Source of the DNA: Fistularia commersonii
Taxonomy: Eukaryota > Chordata > Actinopteri > Syngnathiformes > Fistulariidae
Length of the DNA stretch: 64,000 nucleotides
Direction of reading: 5' to 3'
Assembly (NCBI GenBank): GCA_037954325.1
Contig: JBBMNZ010000034.1
Span: 7,273,501-7,337,500 of the forward strand
The notes beneath the pieces were generated by a model. The model was not told the DNA's origin. It ran no database searches and worked only from the letters and a program-made list of their open reading frames with translations. Made by a program: the position numbers and the translations under genes. Positions 9,901-23,294 of this stretch are shown here, one piece after another (position 1 is the stretch's first letter; every line of letters begins with the position of its first letter).

Positions 9901-11033
9901 AAATAGTTGTCCTTAAAGTCTGATTGCTATAAAAAAAACATATGTAAATAAATACATCCGCTTAGGGATGCAAATGGCACGGTTGTTATCATTTAATGCG
10001 GACAGCCCCCTGCTACATGTTGTTTTTCATCATTTTAACTAAATTCTTAAATATTTATTGTGATGAGATCTTTGTTTTTCAGTGTGTATTGGATTGAATG
10101 CACACAGCACCCACTTTTAAATAGATCCAGTCGAATTTTCCTGATTATTTTTCGGATCCTGCTTGATACAAGATCCAGTGTGTTTATTTTTGTCGGTGTC
10201 TTTCCGAAGGATAAAATTCGCGAATTGGAGGAGCAGTTATCTCAGTCCATCCCTCAGACTGGTGAGACTCTTGTTCAGCCTCTTCAGCCGGAGGATTTTG
10301 TCGTTCACGTGAGTTTTTGTATTCAACAGTCTGCGTGAGTGGCGGTGAGTCGAGCTTGTCACTGAAACCCCCATCGTTTTAGGTCATCGCAATGGATTAT
10401 GGGATGAAAAAGAAGAACCCCATTGACAGTGTGCGGTTCTATTGCAAGAATGACCCTATAACGCCCATTAAGATCCAGAAGAACCAGGTTAGTACAGTAA
10501 ATATCACCAAAACCTTCATCTTCAAGTCCATTGGGCCTCTTGCCTGTTATTAAAGATCCGGTGAAGCTAAGCACCCAACTGCTGTCTTTCTCTCAGGTAT
10601 CAAAATTTCTTCCAAAGCGCTTTGCAGAGCAGCTAATCAGGGTTTATTTCAAGAAGACCGATGAAAGAAGTCTGGAGGCAGCTAAGAAGCACTTTGTGCA
10701 GTGGTGCATTGACAACAGTTTCTCAAAACCGCAGGTGATATTTACACGCATAGTTTGAGGATGTGAATTAAAATAACAGGGGGAAAAAACAGTTTGTCAG
10801 CAGAGCTTTGTGTCTTTCTTCAGTCATGACGGGTATCTATACTGTTAACCACACAGGATGGAGATATAATCGCACCTGAGTTGATGCCTCTAAAAGCCGA
10901 CTGGGCCAGAAACAGCCAGGAAGATGTGGACGATGATGACGATGGAGGCAGAGGTTCAAACAGCACGCACGCGCACAGACAAAGTGGAGTCAGAAACCTT
11001 TTTAAACCCAAAGACAGCGAACCCCCGCTGTAA
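3994..11033 (+). CDS. samhd1: SAMHD1, deoxynucleoside triphosphate triphosphohydrolase
   Basis: The gene hydrolyses dNTPs to deoxynucleoside plus triphosphate; in mammals it is nuclear, works as a dGTP/GTP-activated tetramer and restricts retroviruses. Sixteen exons join in phase: 3994-4174, 4296-4362, 4493-4565, 5533-5693, 5992-6107, 6204-6274, 6770-6928, 7021-7121, 7221-7329, 7421-7512, 7613-7728, 9345-9484, 10210-10308, 10383-10487, 10597-10734, 10857-11033. They give 634 aa (human 626). Residues about 30-105 form the SAM domain. The HD domain follows from VLNDPIHGHVELHPLL, with metal ligands H158, H197-D198 (CHDLGHGPFSH) and D303 (VDKWDYFARD), all intact. The start is the ATG at 3994; a GTG two codons upstream is ignored. 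The mammalian TPQKK phosphosite near the C-terminus is absent, and an acidic run (DVDDDDDGG) follows instead. Exons 2 and 13 are the least certain because they were placed by phase and family similarity. Confidence 0.93.
4800..5200 (-). mobile_element. LINE reverse-transcriptase C-terminal fragment in samhd1 intron 3
   Basis: On the minus strand the translation reads KGKVYKTVARP near 5180, then after a frameshift RGTAHVRCFGEKVREARLRW and GHVQRRDNEYIGR (4900-5030). This is the characteristic C-terminal region of a fish RTE-like non-LTR retrotransposon ORF. It has frameshifts and no upstream RT on this strand. Confidence 0.8.
5225..5350 (+). mobile_element. Inverted upstream piece of the same LINE
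   Basis: On the plus strand the translation reads RYALERREMKASHCKTVRVC. This corresponds to the part of the same RT ORF that normally lies upstream of the 4800-5200 fragment, but in the opposite orientation. The two pieces lie head to head with a missing middle. Confidence 0.6.
7930..8242 (+). mobile_element. MITE-like element in samhd1 intron 11
   Basis: The left end (ATAATATCCGGACTAT at 7936-7951) and right end (ATAGTTCGGAATTTACGAT at 8222-8240) are near-perfect inverted repeats about 310 bases apart. The inner motif AAGTAGCGGCTTATAG is typical of a MITE family I have seen widely in fish and tetrapod genomes. No coding capacity. Confidence 0.6.
8370..9170. mobile_element. Mosaic of LINE ORF fragments in samhd1 intron 11
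   Basis: On the plus strand 8755-8880 encodes LKWRELWSMEANRIRFII followed by YDARPSPRNLKQW, like the C-terminal end of a fish LINE RT ORF. On the minus strand 9040-8930 encodes LFRLFDKILESEKMPEEWR, the fingers-region motif of a different RT frame. The bases 9060-9110 carry the block GCCGGATGCCCTTCCTGAC, which is common at fish LINE ends. These are nested, truncated insertions and probably account for most of this intron's 1.6 kb. Confidence 0.65.
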
Positions 11034-11975
11034 AGTGTGTTTAGTGATATATTATTATACTTATATAAGGCTGTGTGTTTGATGGGGCAGAGTATTGCTG
11101 ATCATAATTCACTCCATTCCCATCAAGTTAGTCTTTACTAAAAAGACAGATTATTGTATTTTCAGGTTACTCAGGGAATGTATAACTCTTTAGCTCATGC
11201 TTTTTGTTTGAGGGAGCAGAATGTTTTAATTTTGATTGTTTTATGACCATCTACAATATACACTATTTTATTGTAAAGAGTAAATCATGCAACCTCTTTC
11301 ACTCTCCAATTCTAGCTGTGTAAATCGTGTTCAGGGTATTCATGCAATTTTAAAGCTCAAACCTCTATAATACCTCTGGGAGTTTTCATTGAGGTCTCAT
11401 TTTGTCATCTGCATTTATGTTTTTGCACAATCAGTAAACCTCAATACAAGTTAATACAGTATGAACACGTAAACTGAAAAAGAACCCTCGCTAGCTCACA
11501 TGTATACAGAACCAGATATTTGTTTATTTTTAGCGGCAAATGTTTTTGCAAACTTATTTCAACAGTTAATCTTATTCTGACTATTGTCCATTTTTATCAT
11601 CTGGGGTCCCTGTTTTTTTTTGTTGTTGTTGTTTTTTTATTTATTCTTTTATTGTTTTTTTTATTGCAGTACTTTGCAGTGTTACCTTCCTTTATCACTC
11701 TGTGATTGTTAATCGAGACCTTTACTTTTTATTTCCTTTTAATCTTCCATGCAAGCGGAACACTGATTGAAGCACTATACATATTTATTGACTTGGTCCA
11801 TTATCCTGTTAATGCATATATTTTGAAAAGCATGCTGATCTGATTAAGGGGGGGTAGTTTATTTTTTAAAATGCAAATGTTGTGTGGGCTTTTCAATAGT
11901 TGTACCAATGAGAGAGGGTTGAAAAAAAACGTTCTTGATCAGTTTGAAAATAAACCTTATTTCTCTCAGTCATGC
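11034..11975 (+). other. samhd1: samhd1 3' UTR
   Basis: AT-rich, non-coding sequence follows the stop codon at 11031. The best polyadenylation signal is AATAAA at 11949-11954. Several T-rich runs (11610-11680) occur within it. The end just beyond the signal is inferred. Confidence 0.6.
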
Positions 11976-12194
11976 TTTCACATAACCGACCTTGACATTG
12001 TGTTTTAACGCGTTCCAGTGTCTTGGACTCATTTAATAACTACAGGTGTCACAACACACACACACACACACACACCCATCCCAATTGGGAAAATATTCCA
12101 GTTTCAATATTGGTTAAGAGACCTGTCACCTGCCACACCTAAAAAGTTGCCAAAAGGTGTTGTAAAAGAAAATTATGGAGCCAGCTTTTTCATT

Positions 12195-13275
12195 CTTGGA
12201 AAATGTTTTAATGTCTTAAATATGAAGCGACAAAAATACACTTAATTTCAAATGATCCCTTTTCTTGAAGACACTATTTCAGGTCGGAGCCACAGCCTGA
12301 GATCCACAGTTTTATGCTTCCCTTTACTGTTCAAGCCAATGAATTACATTGAAGTGTAGGCCAAATTCCATCCTCCTTACAAGTTGTGAACAATTCCAGT
12401 TGACATCACTGGTTGTGTCCAAATGTTTTATGTGAAGAGAGAAGATGTGGATATTTTCTTTGGTTTCCAGGAGCCATATAAAACCATCCAATACATGTAG
12501 AAATGTGTTAACCCACATGATTCCACAGTGACAGCAGTGCTGAGCATGTAATGACTTTGCTGGTATTTGCATGAAAGTTGCCACTGTTTGTAAAAATACA
12601 AAAGGGAAAGCAAAAAGCAGATGAGTGTATTCTAGTACATTCCTAGTCAGAAGAAGGAAACTGAAACAATGTTGCATAACTTACCAGCACAAAGTATATC
12701 GAAAAAATCTACCATAGGAGAAAACATATATTTCATTCACAGAAAATTAAGCTTATAAAAAGGTTTGCCGATTTGCAGCCATGTCCAAGTGATATATGCA
12801 AAAACGGTTTAGAAAATGAAATGTACTGGAAAATGTATTTTCCTTTTACATGGAAAGGTATTTTCAGAGGTGGAAAGAACTCCCATCGCAAGAATGCAAG
12901 GAAATCTCACTTTTCCTCCAGGTCCTCTGCAAACCCCAGATTAATGGAGAGACGTCTGTGAACTTCCATGTGAATACCAGCACCATGGAATCAATTTGAT
13001 GCTTTCATACGGCTCCTGGAAAATATCCACATCTTCTCTCTTTACAAACGCAGTTGGACACAATCAGTGATGTAAACTGGAATAGTTCACAACTTGTACG
13101 GATGGAAATTGGCTTAGACTTGAATGTAATTTGTTAGCTTGAACAGTTGAGGGCAGCAGAAACCCAAGTAGCTCAGGCTGTGACCCCAACCTGAAACTAT
13201 CTTTAAGAACATGGATCATTTTAAACAAAGTGCATCTTTGTTGCTTCATATTCAAGGCAGTGGACATAATTTGTC
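12195..13275. repeat. Large imperfect inverted repeat downstream of samhd1
   Basis: The left arm (about 12195-12540) and right arm (about 12945-13275) are reverse complements along most of their length. Clear blocks are TACAAGTTGTGAACAATTCC against 13077-13100, GAGAGAAGATGTGGATATTT against 13023-13045, CCAGGAGCCATAT against 13007-13020, and TCACAGCCTGAG against 13172-13184. The spacer is roughly 400 bases. Identity looks about 75-80 percent by eye, so it is old. No ORF or transposon terminus is evident. Confidence 0.75.
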
Positions 13276-13627
13276 TGTGCTGAATATCTTTACTTAATCC
13301 AAAAATAATATTGGAACTGGATTAAAGTGAGCTTTGTTTGCCAGTAAAATAATTCAACTTTTTTCAAACAGCCCAAAGATATAATTCTATATGGATTTTT
13401 TTTTAATCACAGAGTCAAGATCTCAGCAATGACAAGTTATAGGTATTTATCATTTCAGGAATCTAACCCATTTTAGTCAATTGATTTTTTTTTACAGGGG
13501 GAGTGGTGAGCAAATGGATGAGCAAGTTTATCTTACAGGATGTATGCAATAACTGCTATAACATATCACCTCGATACATGGACACACACCCTTCCACATC
13601 CTGTGGCAGTGCAGGGCAGCAAGCATC

Positions 13628-13697
<70 letters not shown>

Positions 13698-14006
13698 TGA
13701 ATTGGCAGACCAAACCCAACAGCCTGCTAGTATTTTTATAATCTTCATCCTCTTTGACCTGTTGCTCCCCTCCTGGCGCCAGTGTTCTCAGTCCTCCCTC
13801 TGCAATGCCTCAACCTTACACACACACACACACACACTCCTGTACACTCGGCAGCCCCTCCATGGATAATTGAGACCAGCTGTTGCAAGGTGCCTCTTCC
13901 CTCGACCCCCCCATTCACCCTGCCGCCGCTGCTGCACTTGCCTTTCTGGCAGAATACTCTTCCAAATTCCCCTCCCTTTTCCTCTCTGTCTGCCAGCCAA
14001 CCCCCC

Positions 14007-14040
<34 letters not shown>

Positions 14041-17000
14041 ACCCCCTCCCACATGCCTCGGATTTTGTTTGCCACTTCCAATCGGTCGTGCTGATTGACA
14101 GATAGGTGTGTTTTTGTTTTGTTTCGTTTTACAGTCTCTCTTTCGCCTTTCCTTTCTAAAGTTACATTGAAGAAGAAAGATCGGCAAAAAGTTGACGTTC
14201 AACTGTTTAGGATTCTTGTTTTTTTTTTTTTTTTTTCCACAAAACTGGTAAAACAATGCAATTTAGAAATGTTTTACTTAGACTTGTCCGAGGCACATGG
14301 TTACTGTCCGATATCGATCTGATCCGTCAAATTCCAACAATAAGATTTTGATCAATTGAATAAAATGGAAATCAACTCAATGCTCAGTTCACAGACAGTA
14401 AATCAACCTCTAATCATTTTTCAAGATTTCCCCGCCGTAGGAATTTGTTGAGTTTGGAGGAGTGATAGGGGAGGCTGTGGGGGAGGAGGAGTGTTAGGAC
14501 AGGCATGTCAGACTCTCTTTTCCAGCTGGTCCTGAGGGGTTAAACTGTGTGTGGATGTGTGCATGTCATGGCCTCTCATTAGGGGGTGAGACGTTGCGGC
14601 TCCAGACCCCCATGGTAGGGGTTTGCATGGTGAGTCTGCAGTGATCCTGCCACTTTGATGCCCCTGACCCCCATTCCCTCCATCAGGAGGTTAATGAGCT
14701 CTGTAGCTAGCTCTTCTGTATTGTGTGTGTGTATGTGTGTGTGTTAGAGTTGAGGTGGGGAGCATTAAGAAGAGGTGCAAAGAACTTCCAGGCCTCTGAA
14801 ATGCCTGCGATGGTCCCTTGTGGTGGAAGGACCAGATCAGATGACTGGCCTGTGTATGTTTGGGTGTGTGGAAGTAATGTTGGAGTCGCTCTGTGAACCC
14901 GCCACCTGCTATGTGCTTTTTTCTGCTTTGTCAATTTCAGCTTTTAACATGCACAATTTAATCAAAACTTAAGCATTTCAGCCAAAATGTCCCCTGTGTT
15001 TTCCATAGATCATATCCGTGATGTAGTTGACAATAAAGATTTGGTGGAAAAGATGGGGCACCCACATGTAAGTCACATTAGCTTGTGAATAACACTATTT
15101 CTGTTGATTTATCTATTTCGTTGAAATTTCCCCACTGTGTGACGAATAAAGGCACATGTTACTCTATTCTATTTGAAATCCGTCAAGCGCTGCTGCAGTG
15201 TTGAGGCCTCACATGCATTTATACATAGATATCGCTAAAATGTATATTACTCGTCTCTGCCTTTTGCAATCACTGTGTTTTCTCGGCTGCGTTTTTAATG
15301 TCTTTATCTCTAAAACCTGAAACTTGACCCTTACTCTTTCTCACATAGCTGAGCCGGCAGTGGGAGGTTTGAATGCGTCGTTTTAGGCGAGGCAGTGCAA
15401 GCCTCGGCCCGCAAGGGAAAGGGCATGGCGGCCCAAAACAGGTGCTTCGGCTCTCCTCTTTTCCTTTCTTTTTCCTCATTTGCCCTCTTTCCCTCTTGCT
15501 TTTGCTTACACCCTTAATTACGTAAAAAAAACTTTTCGCCTTATTTGCTTTAATGCCCCGCCTTCGATCACTCCCCGCTTTACTTGTCACCTCAAGTCAG
15601 CGCGTCTGTACGTCCTCTTCAACAGCGGCGCCTGTTTCCCTCAAAAGACGAGCAAAAGCGCTCAGATGCCAAAAGTAGAAGGCGAGACAACGGCGATTTG
15701 ATTTTCATCTCGTGGATCCGGGGTTGACAGGTGGTCCCCGTCCACTGGCGGAGCACCTTACTGGGCCTCAAGCCCCCAACCGCCACCACCCGGGCAGAGA
15801 TCGACCCTTCCGGGATTACCCAGCTGTTAGGGATCCGTGGGTGCGTGCATTAGTGGTTAGAGATAGGCCCTTTTTTTAGCACCCTCATTTGAAATGTTTT
15901 TCCTACCAGCATGGGCACAGGAACTGTCGCTTGATTTACAGCAAGCAAGAATAGGGAAATTAACATGTTTCCTGCTGATTGTTTGTTTTGTTTTGTTTTT
16001 TTTACATTTATTTTATTACGCTATTCTTCTTTCTTGCTTTGGATCTTTAAACACCAACTGTGCAAAGTGCCTGAAAAACAGACATTTTAGAGGAAACAGA
16101 TGAGGCCTCATCCTGATGCAATTCATGTATTAGGCAGAAGTTTGATGAAGCTTTTATATTGATTTTCCAACAGGCTTGAATCCCATCTCCTTCCCAGTTG
16201 TATAGGTATCGATTTTCCATTTGACTGAAAAGCAAACGCCTCAAAACATAGTTCTTATCATCTCGATTCTACTTGCAGCTGAAGCCGGCGCCACCTGTTG
16301 GGCCTGCAACGCACTCCCAAATAAAAGTTACGAGTGGGTCTATTTATGGCTGGTGATGCGGGGAAATAATTTTAAAACGACAAGAATGGAAAACCGGGGA
16401 GATATGAACCCTCGTGGTCGACTCATTCGGAAGCGCTTGAGATGGAAAACGCTTCTGACCAAGATAAAGAGAATGAATTTGAGCTTTGTCAGCGTAACTT
16501 ATACCTGTCAGCCAGCCTTGATTTTGGAGCAACCGGATCTCAAAAAGACAATTCCAACCCTCGCGCTTTCCTAATTTGCAGATATTCGTGTTTTAACACT
16601 TTGATAACCAGGTACGGAATTCCTCGGATTCCAGATGATCACATCTAACGGCAATTAAATAACCTCGTGAAAATGAAACTGACGCGGGCACATCTGGAAA
16701 GGCTTTATTAGATGCTCCCGCTTTCTAATGCTGTGCGTGAGAGTGTTTGGGTGGCACTGCATGGGGGCTGCTGTCATGTGGGAATCCTCTCAGCATTCAC
16801 CGTAGGGGGTTGTTTTCCCTGGGCTTCCAAAAAAGCTTTCAGGTAATGACTTCAGCGTGTTTGTGTGTTTTTATTTATTTTGTCAACCGGCGAAGCTTCC
16901 TTTGCTTCATGTGTGGAGGTTCTCGCCGATGCTTTCACAGCCGCATCTCTAAAAGCTGGTGCATTTCCACAAACCCGGTTGTGTATGCGTGTGTTTGTGC

Positions 17001-18001
17001 GTGTTTGGGCACATATACGTGCGTGCATGCCACTCTGCTCTTTTCTCATCTGGTTAGGCCCTCTAGCTGGTAATCTGAGCATTGAGATTAGAAAGAAAAA
17101 CAGCAGCGAAGAATGTCTTTGGTTGAGCCAGCGAGGAATTTACAATGGCCTTCAGGCTGCTTTGACCTCTCTCTCGCTCACTCTGTCTGTCTCTCTCTCT
17201 CTCTTTCTTTCACTCATCTCTCATAACCTGAATCCTATCTGATCATTGCGGTCGCCCCTCTGATCGCATTGTGATATCACTCGGCTAATTAACACGGCTA
17301 ACACAAAAAAAAAGGGACTCCGGCATCGTTCGTGATCACACAAGTTTGAAACATTTCAGAAACAGTAAATATAATATTCCATTCTTCTGGCAAATAAATT
17401 GGAAAAATTAAAAACCAGGGTCGTAAAGTGACTTTTTAGAGACGCTATTGGAGTGAGACCAGGCCGACAGGGAGGTGATGTGCCGTCAACGATCCGTTCA
17501 GTTCACGAGCGGCCCTCCGGACGTCCCCGCGGTGTGATTCTTGGTGCGTCTCATCGTCTTCCTCGCCACAAATCCTCTCCTTGACGTCAGTATATTTCTC
17601 ATAATCAATGAGACGATGTATGAAATCGAAGCAGTTGTGTCGTGTCACTGATTACGAAAACCCTCCGTCAACGGCGACGTAGGAATTCCGATCCGAACCT
17701 GGAAAACAAGAAACCGCCGTGATATGTTTCTTGATACTTCCCCATCTGTTTCCACTGGGGCGCCGTGGTCTCAAAACATCTCTGCGACAGCTTGCGGCGA
17801 TGTCACCGTGTGGGTAGAGATGACACCGCAATGTGGAGGAAGACAGGGCAGTTTGAGCTCCAGTGCTTCAGCGTGGAGTTTTATTTTCAGAGGAAACAGC
17901 TGTGTGGATACTGAGGGCAAACTGGCCAGCAGACCCCCACCCTCACTTTGTCACAGCCCAGCAACCTGCCCTCCTGCTAGACTGGTGTGTGTGTGTGTGT
18001 G

Positions 18002-18032
<31 letters not shown>

Positions 18033-19351
18033 TTAAGTGAGAGATGGGGAGACAGGATAGAAGGGTGGTGTATAGGTCTTTGCAGAGACGAGGGGGACAG
18101 GTGTTAGGGACAGGAGGTGCAGTCAGGTGGTGGCACACCTGTCCCAACTTGCAAAAGAGTGTCTTATTACACACACACACACACACACATATCCTTGCAT
18201 GCACATCTGTCTGTCTGACAAATTCTGACTCACATCTTTTTCGGCGTGATCGCCATGCAGCACATGATGGAGCAGATAACATACAAGTGTGTATATAAGT
18301 ATGAGGTTCCACGAGGGGGAAAAAGTTACTGTGAGAAAAGGGGCACTGAAAAGAAAGCATCTCTTCTTCGTGCACGGTGGCTTATCTGTCTCCACGCAGC
18401 TTGTAATTCTGTTAGAAAGTTTTTTTCACGGCTCCACAGAAAGTCAGTTATTTTCTGGACTTCCCTCGCAAATTTACAGCGTTTCGCTGTGAAGAAACGG
18501 ACCGCGCAGGGGAAATGAAAGCCAGCACAAGATGGTGTTCGTCTAATCTAATTATTACTCTGAATTGTATAAAAGCCACAAAGGAGTCACTGAAAAATAC
18601 AGATTTCTGAGCGATTAACCGCCACGATAAAGGGGATTTTCGACCTCGCGTCCTTTTTTTAAAGTGTAAATGGACACCAGCGTGTGCGACACATGCTCCT
18701 TCTGTGTTGAACCTGGGGATGTTGGGGGGGGGAGACGGGCGTCTGGCCCTGGGGTGTGGATTTCAAGCAGGTGCACTCGCCTCCCCTGCAGCTCCTCAAG
18801 GGACAGGCCGGGATGGAACGAGGAGCGAGGACAAGACGGGAGGCCAAGCGGTTTCCCTCCGCGCTCAACTTCCCCAATGCCTTAATTTTAAGACTGATCT
18901 CCACCCATCTTACCCCCACCCACACCCACACCCACTGCCCACCCCATGCTCCCTAGCATATTCTTCACTGATTGGAATGTTTCAGGACAATAGATCTGTC
19001 CCGGTCCTTCAGCTGGCACCCCCCTGGGCCCACACAGGTCCTGACAGGAGGACAAAAGTGCACCTTGCACCTCTCAGAACCACCGGCAGCAGCAGCCCGG
19101 GGGCAAATAACTGAATACCTGTGGTAAATAAGAGGGGGGGAGAAGGAATGACAGGATGACACAACGCAAGATAGAGACGGCGAGAGAGCAGGAGAGGAAG
19201 ATTCTGCACGGGAGCCTTTCTCTTCTCAGGTGCCAAAACTAACACTGATTCATCCAAGGGTCCAAGCAAAACACAACAGCGGTCTATTCTGATTCCCTCT
19301 CCCCTCCTCTTATTATTCTTACATTTAGTCTGACACCTGTTTTCTTAACTG

Positions 19352-19393
<42 letters not shown>

Positions 19394-19670
19394 GTGCTCT
19401 GTCTTGTCAAAACTTGTTCCCGCCGTATTTGGTTTTATGCGGTGTTTACCTCAGACGCTCCTTTTCTCGCATCAAATGCGAGGCTTTTTTTTTTTTCGGC
19501 TCACGCTTGCAAAGCATCTCGGTAGACATCGCTAACATTTTCGTTTTCGCAGCTGAGAATAGATGAGATGTTTCTGCTCCCCCTGGGACATTTTCAGTAA
19601 ATGAAAACCCGTAGACATGCAGGGGATTCTTTTCAAACGGCCCATGTAATTCACTGCTCGCCCCCACGTA

Positions 19671-19709
<39 letters not shown>

Positions 19710-22700
19710 CGCCTTCTGGGTGAAGTTGTGCTAATCAGTGAAATGAAGTGTGCTAAGCCACGGTCACATTACCACTGATGCAACCGCAATCACTTTGTTC
19801 CGTGCAACAAACGCAGGCATAGTGAGGCTGTGAGGTCATGCTCCTGGAGCCAGCAACCGTTGAAAAACATTTTAAAAAACGAAACAGGTACAGCCTCACA
19901 TTAAACAGAGCTGGTGCTGCTAAAGTTAAAGGCAATGTGACGAAAAAGTACCTGCGAATAGTCATACCTTACCATGACATCACAAGGATATCAGAAACTT
20001 AGATGTAGTGTACACATAGATTAATGTATGTCTGAATATTGAATGATAATAATAATAATAGTTTCCTTTTAAAATTCTTGTCTTCAAACACTGGTTACTT
20101 CATGTGAAATGTGTCCCATCCCTGAAAACGTCCTTGTCAGCCCAAGTGAATTGTGGGATAAATATTTTGCTCCTGATGATTTTTTCCGGTGTTTAGATTT
20201 TATGTCAGTAACGTCAAAATCTTTGAAAAGGGGAGAAAATGTTGTGGAGTAGAAGGATAGATTAAATGATATGTTACCTTACACTCAAAGTAACCGAATA
20301 ATATGTTTACCGCAGTTTAACGTCAGTTTTTTGGAGGTTGATATAATTGGAAAATATGGTATTATTGTTGCAGGCTTTTTGTCATTGCACGTTCACTGGA
20401 ATAAAGCTAACCTGTTTTTGTGGCCGTCCTACAGGGACGTTTATCTAGATCATATATCCTCCATCTGGAAGCTCACTTTATCGGAGGATTAGATTTCTGC
20501 TGATATGACTTTTCCAGCTTTTGGATTCACAAATATATCCGATTCTTTTTATTTTCCTAAAAAGTGATCTTTTTTTTCTTTCTTTTGCGCCAAGTCTTTG
20601 GACAAAGTGAACAGAACAGCATATTTTGACTCCACTTGTTCCTTGTGATGGAGCTGAATGTCTTTATCAAAGGTGGAACGGAGTTGAGGAGTTTTGATAC
20701 AAGCGTCTCATCTGTTTACCATCATGCTCTTTTATGGCTCATCCTCTACCCTCTGACCCCGTGGGACAGAAAAGGTTTGTATTTTGAAGGAAACTCAGCA
20801 CCTCCCACATGACACAGACACTGACAAACACATGCACTATTGAAGGGGACAGCAGGAGTGCAGAGTCGGGGAGGAAATGGCGTGTACCCCCTCCTCTAGG
20901 CCATATCCTGTCCTTCAGTTAAACTGGTTTATTTGTCCGGAGGCCTGTGCTCTTTGTGTGCACAATGTATTCTCCTCCGCTACGTTGTATGCGCTTCAGC
21001 GTCGATGCGAGGAACCCCCGAAGTCCTGAAAACCATCGAATATTGCACAAAACTTTTTGCAACATGCGGCATTCCTCTGCAAATTCTACTCCACACCAAA
21101 AAATGCCCTTTCTTTTACTCATCTCCACCCCAGTTATATTGACTCATCTTTGCCCTCAGTTGTTGTTATATTGTAATTTCGATTTTAACCATCTTTGCCG
21201 AGTTCGACGACAAGCTTTCGACATGGCTCTTTTTTCCCCACAGCCAGGGCGGCGTGCATGTGATGTCCAAAAATGCAAAGGGGAGAGAGTTCCTTGTGGT
21301 TGGCGGGAGAGTTGGCTCCAGCGCGAGAAGTTGGCACCAAAGCTTCGGGCAGTGATGTTCTGTGGGTCGTGACTTTGCAAGTAGGACTGAAACTTTAACC
21401 CGCTGACTTAACCCTCATGGCTTGAATCTGATCCTCGAGTGAATCTGCCTCGCCACTCTGCCAGCGCAGACTCACTCCGACCGCTAGTTACAGTCGATAG
21501 ACGTATCAGCCGTTCTGAACCAGTGGCGTCAAATAAAAAAAGACACTTCAGTGGGACTAACAAATACATTCATAGACTGTGAGAGGAATCGTGACTCAAA
21601 AAAGCCAGATATGTTGATCAAAATGTTTGTTTCAAAGACAAACAGCGCCGCGTCCCATCATTCCTAGCAAGAGAGTAGAGGGTGTTTGGCTATGGAGCAG
21701 CAAATCCTCTCTTGGAGACGTCTGTATTTTCTATTTCCGTGATACACAAGGACCACAAAGTATAAAAATAAATCCAGTCGCGAGCGATCAAACATCAGCT
21801 TTCTGTAAACCCGAAACCGAAGGGGATATTTTCGTTATTAAGTCCAGGCTGCAAGAAAACAGCAATTTCTTGTTTTACTGTTGTAATTTATTAGAGCGTG
21901 GAAATAATGTTCTGACATTCTGTCCATGGAAATAACACACGCAAAGAATAAAAATGAATGGCAATCCCCTTTTCCTCATAATTAGGTCAGCGTAACGTGA
22001 TTTCCTGTTACAGGAAAATCAAATTAATACTTTGACTCAAGTGCAGACTGCAGGGACGGCAGACAGAGCTGTCCTGTCTCTCTCTGTTTCTGTTAGATGG
22101 CAGTATTGTATGTCTGTCACTAATGGCTCAGGAATGTCACATTAGTCAGGGGCTGCATGCGTGACGCTGCGAACGCTAAAACACAATGATATGATATTAC
22201 AGTCTTGTGCGCGCTCAAAAAGGAAAGGTGACAGGTCTGGTGATCTCATTGCCTCAAAGCGAAAAAAAAAAAAAAAAAAAAGATGGACTGCCACCTACGC
22301 ACTGAAAAATACCCCTCAAATCGAGATGTCAGAGTTAAATTTCAAAACAGCTGAAATATAAATGTCTGCTTAGCGGCAAGTTCGTCTTTCACTCAGTGGA
22401 AATTCTGTTCATCACAGGAGATCCTACAGAATCAGTCTGCGGCTTCGATGGGTTTTATCTCATCCACCTGTCGTCTCTTTTCTGCAGCCATCAAATGTGT
22501 TGAAGTTGCTTTCGGTTCACTGCGGCTCGTCTCTCTGCCTGACTACCTGCGTAGGTGTGCAACCGTGACATGACTGACCTGTCGCTCCACTGCAGGCCGC
22601 CATTCAAATGAAAAATACCCCTTGATCAAAGCTTTTTATTCAGTATATAAATATGTGTGTCCATGTGTGTGTGTGTGTGTGTCACTGCGAGCGTGCATGC

Positions 22701-23253
22701 ATGTGTGTGTGAAGTCTTTCGGGTGCTGTTTATACTGGGCAAGCCAAGTCATGCAATCTGATCCTGAGCTTTTCTCCTCAAACCCCCCTCACGCACACAC
22801 ACACACACTCACACACACACACACACACGTGCATCCACCTCTCAACACCAACCTATTGGAGGAAACACGTTACCTCACTAAGACATGCTGGCGTCAGTGG
22901 TTGTGGGTCAGGAGGGCAGCAGGGATTGCAGACACATTGCTGCCATATGTGTAAGTTCAGCCAGGACTGGGTTCCTACACTGACTTCCTCCCAAAGTTCC
23001 TACAAGGTAAAAGCAGATGTCTGAGTGGATGTGTGTCAAGCATGGCATTTTTTCTAGAGCTGGCTCTCTAGGGTGCTGTTTTTTTTTTTTGTCGTTGGTT
23101 TTGAGCCTAAAATTTCCTGTTTCCGTCTGTTATTACTCATAAAGCAGGAAGTGGATCAATAGGTATCCCACGCTAACTTAGTTCTGCAGACCCGGTCACA
23201 GGAGGCATTGTTGGATTTCTTCCCTCATGCCCGTTTTCTAGCTCGCCCACCTG

Positions 23254-23294
<41 letters not shown>

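Noticed and set aside
13503..14256. Several frames on both strands around CA repeats
   Set aside because: The peptides are runs of His-Thr or Cys-Val from CA/GT repeats, with no conserved domain.
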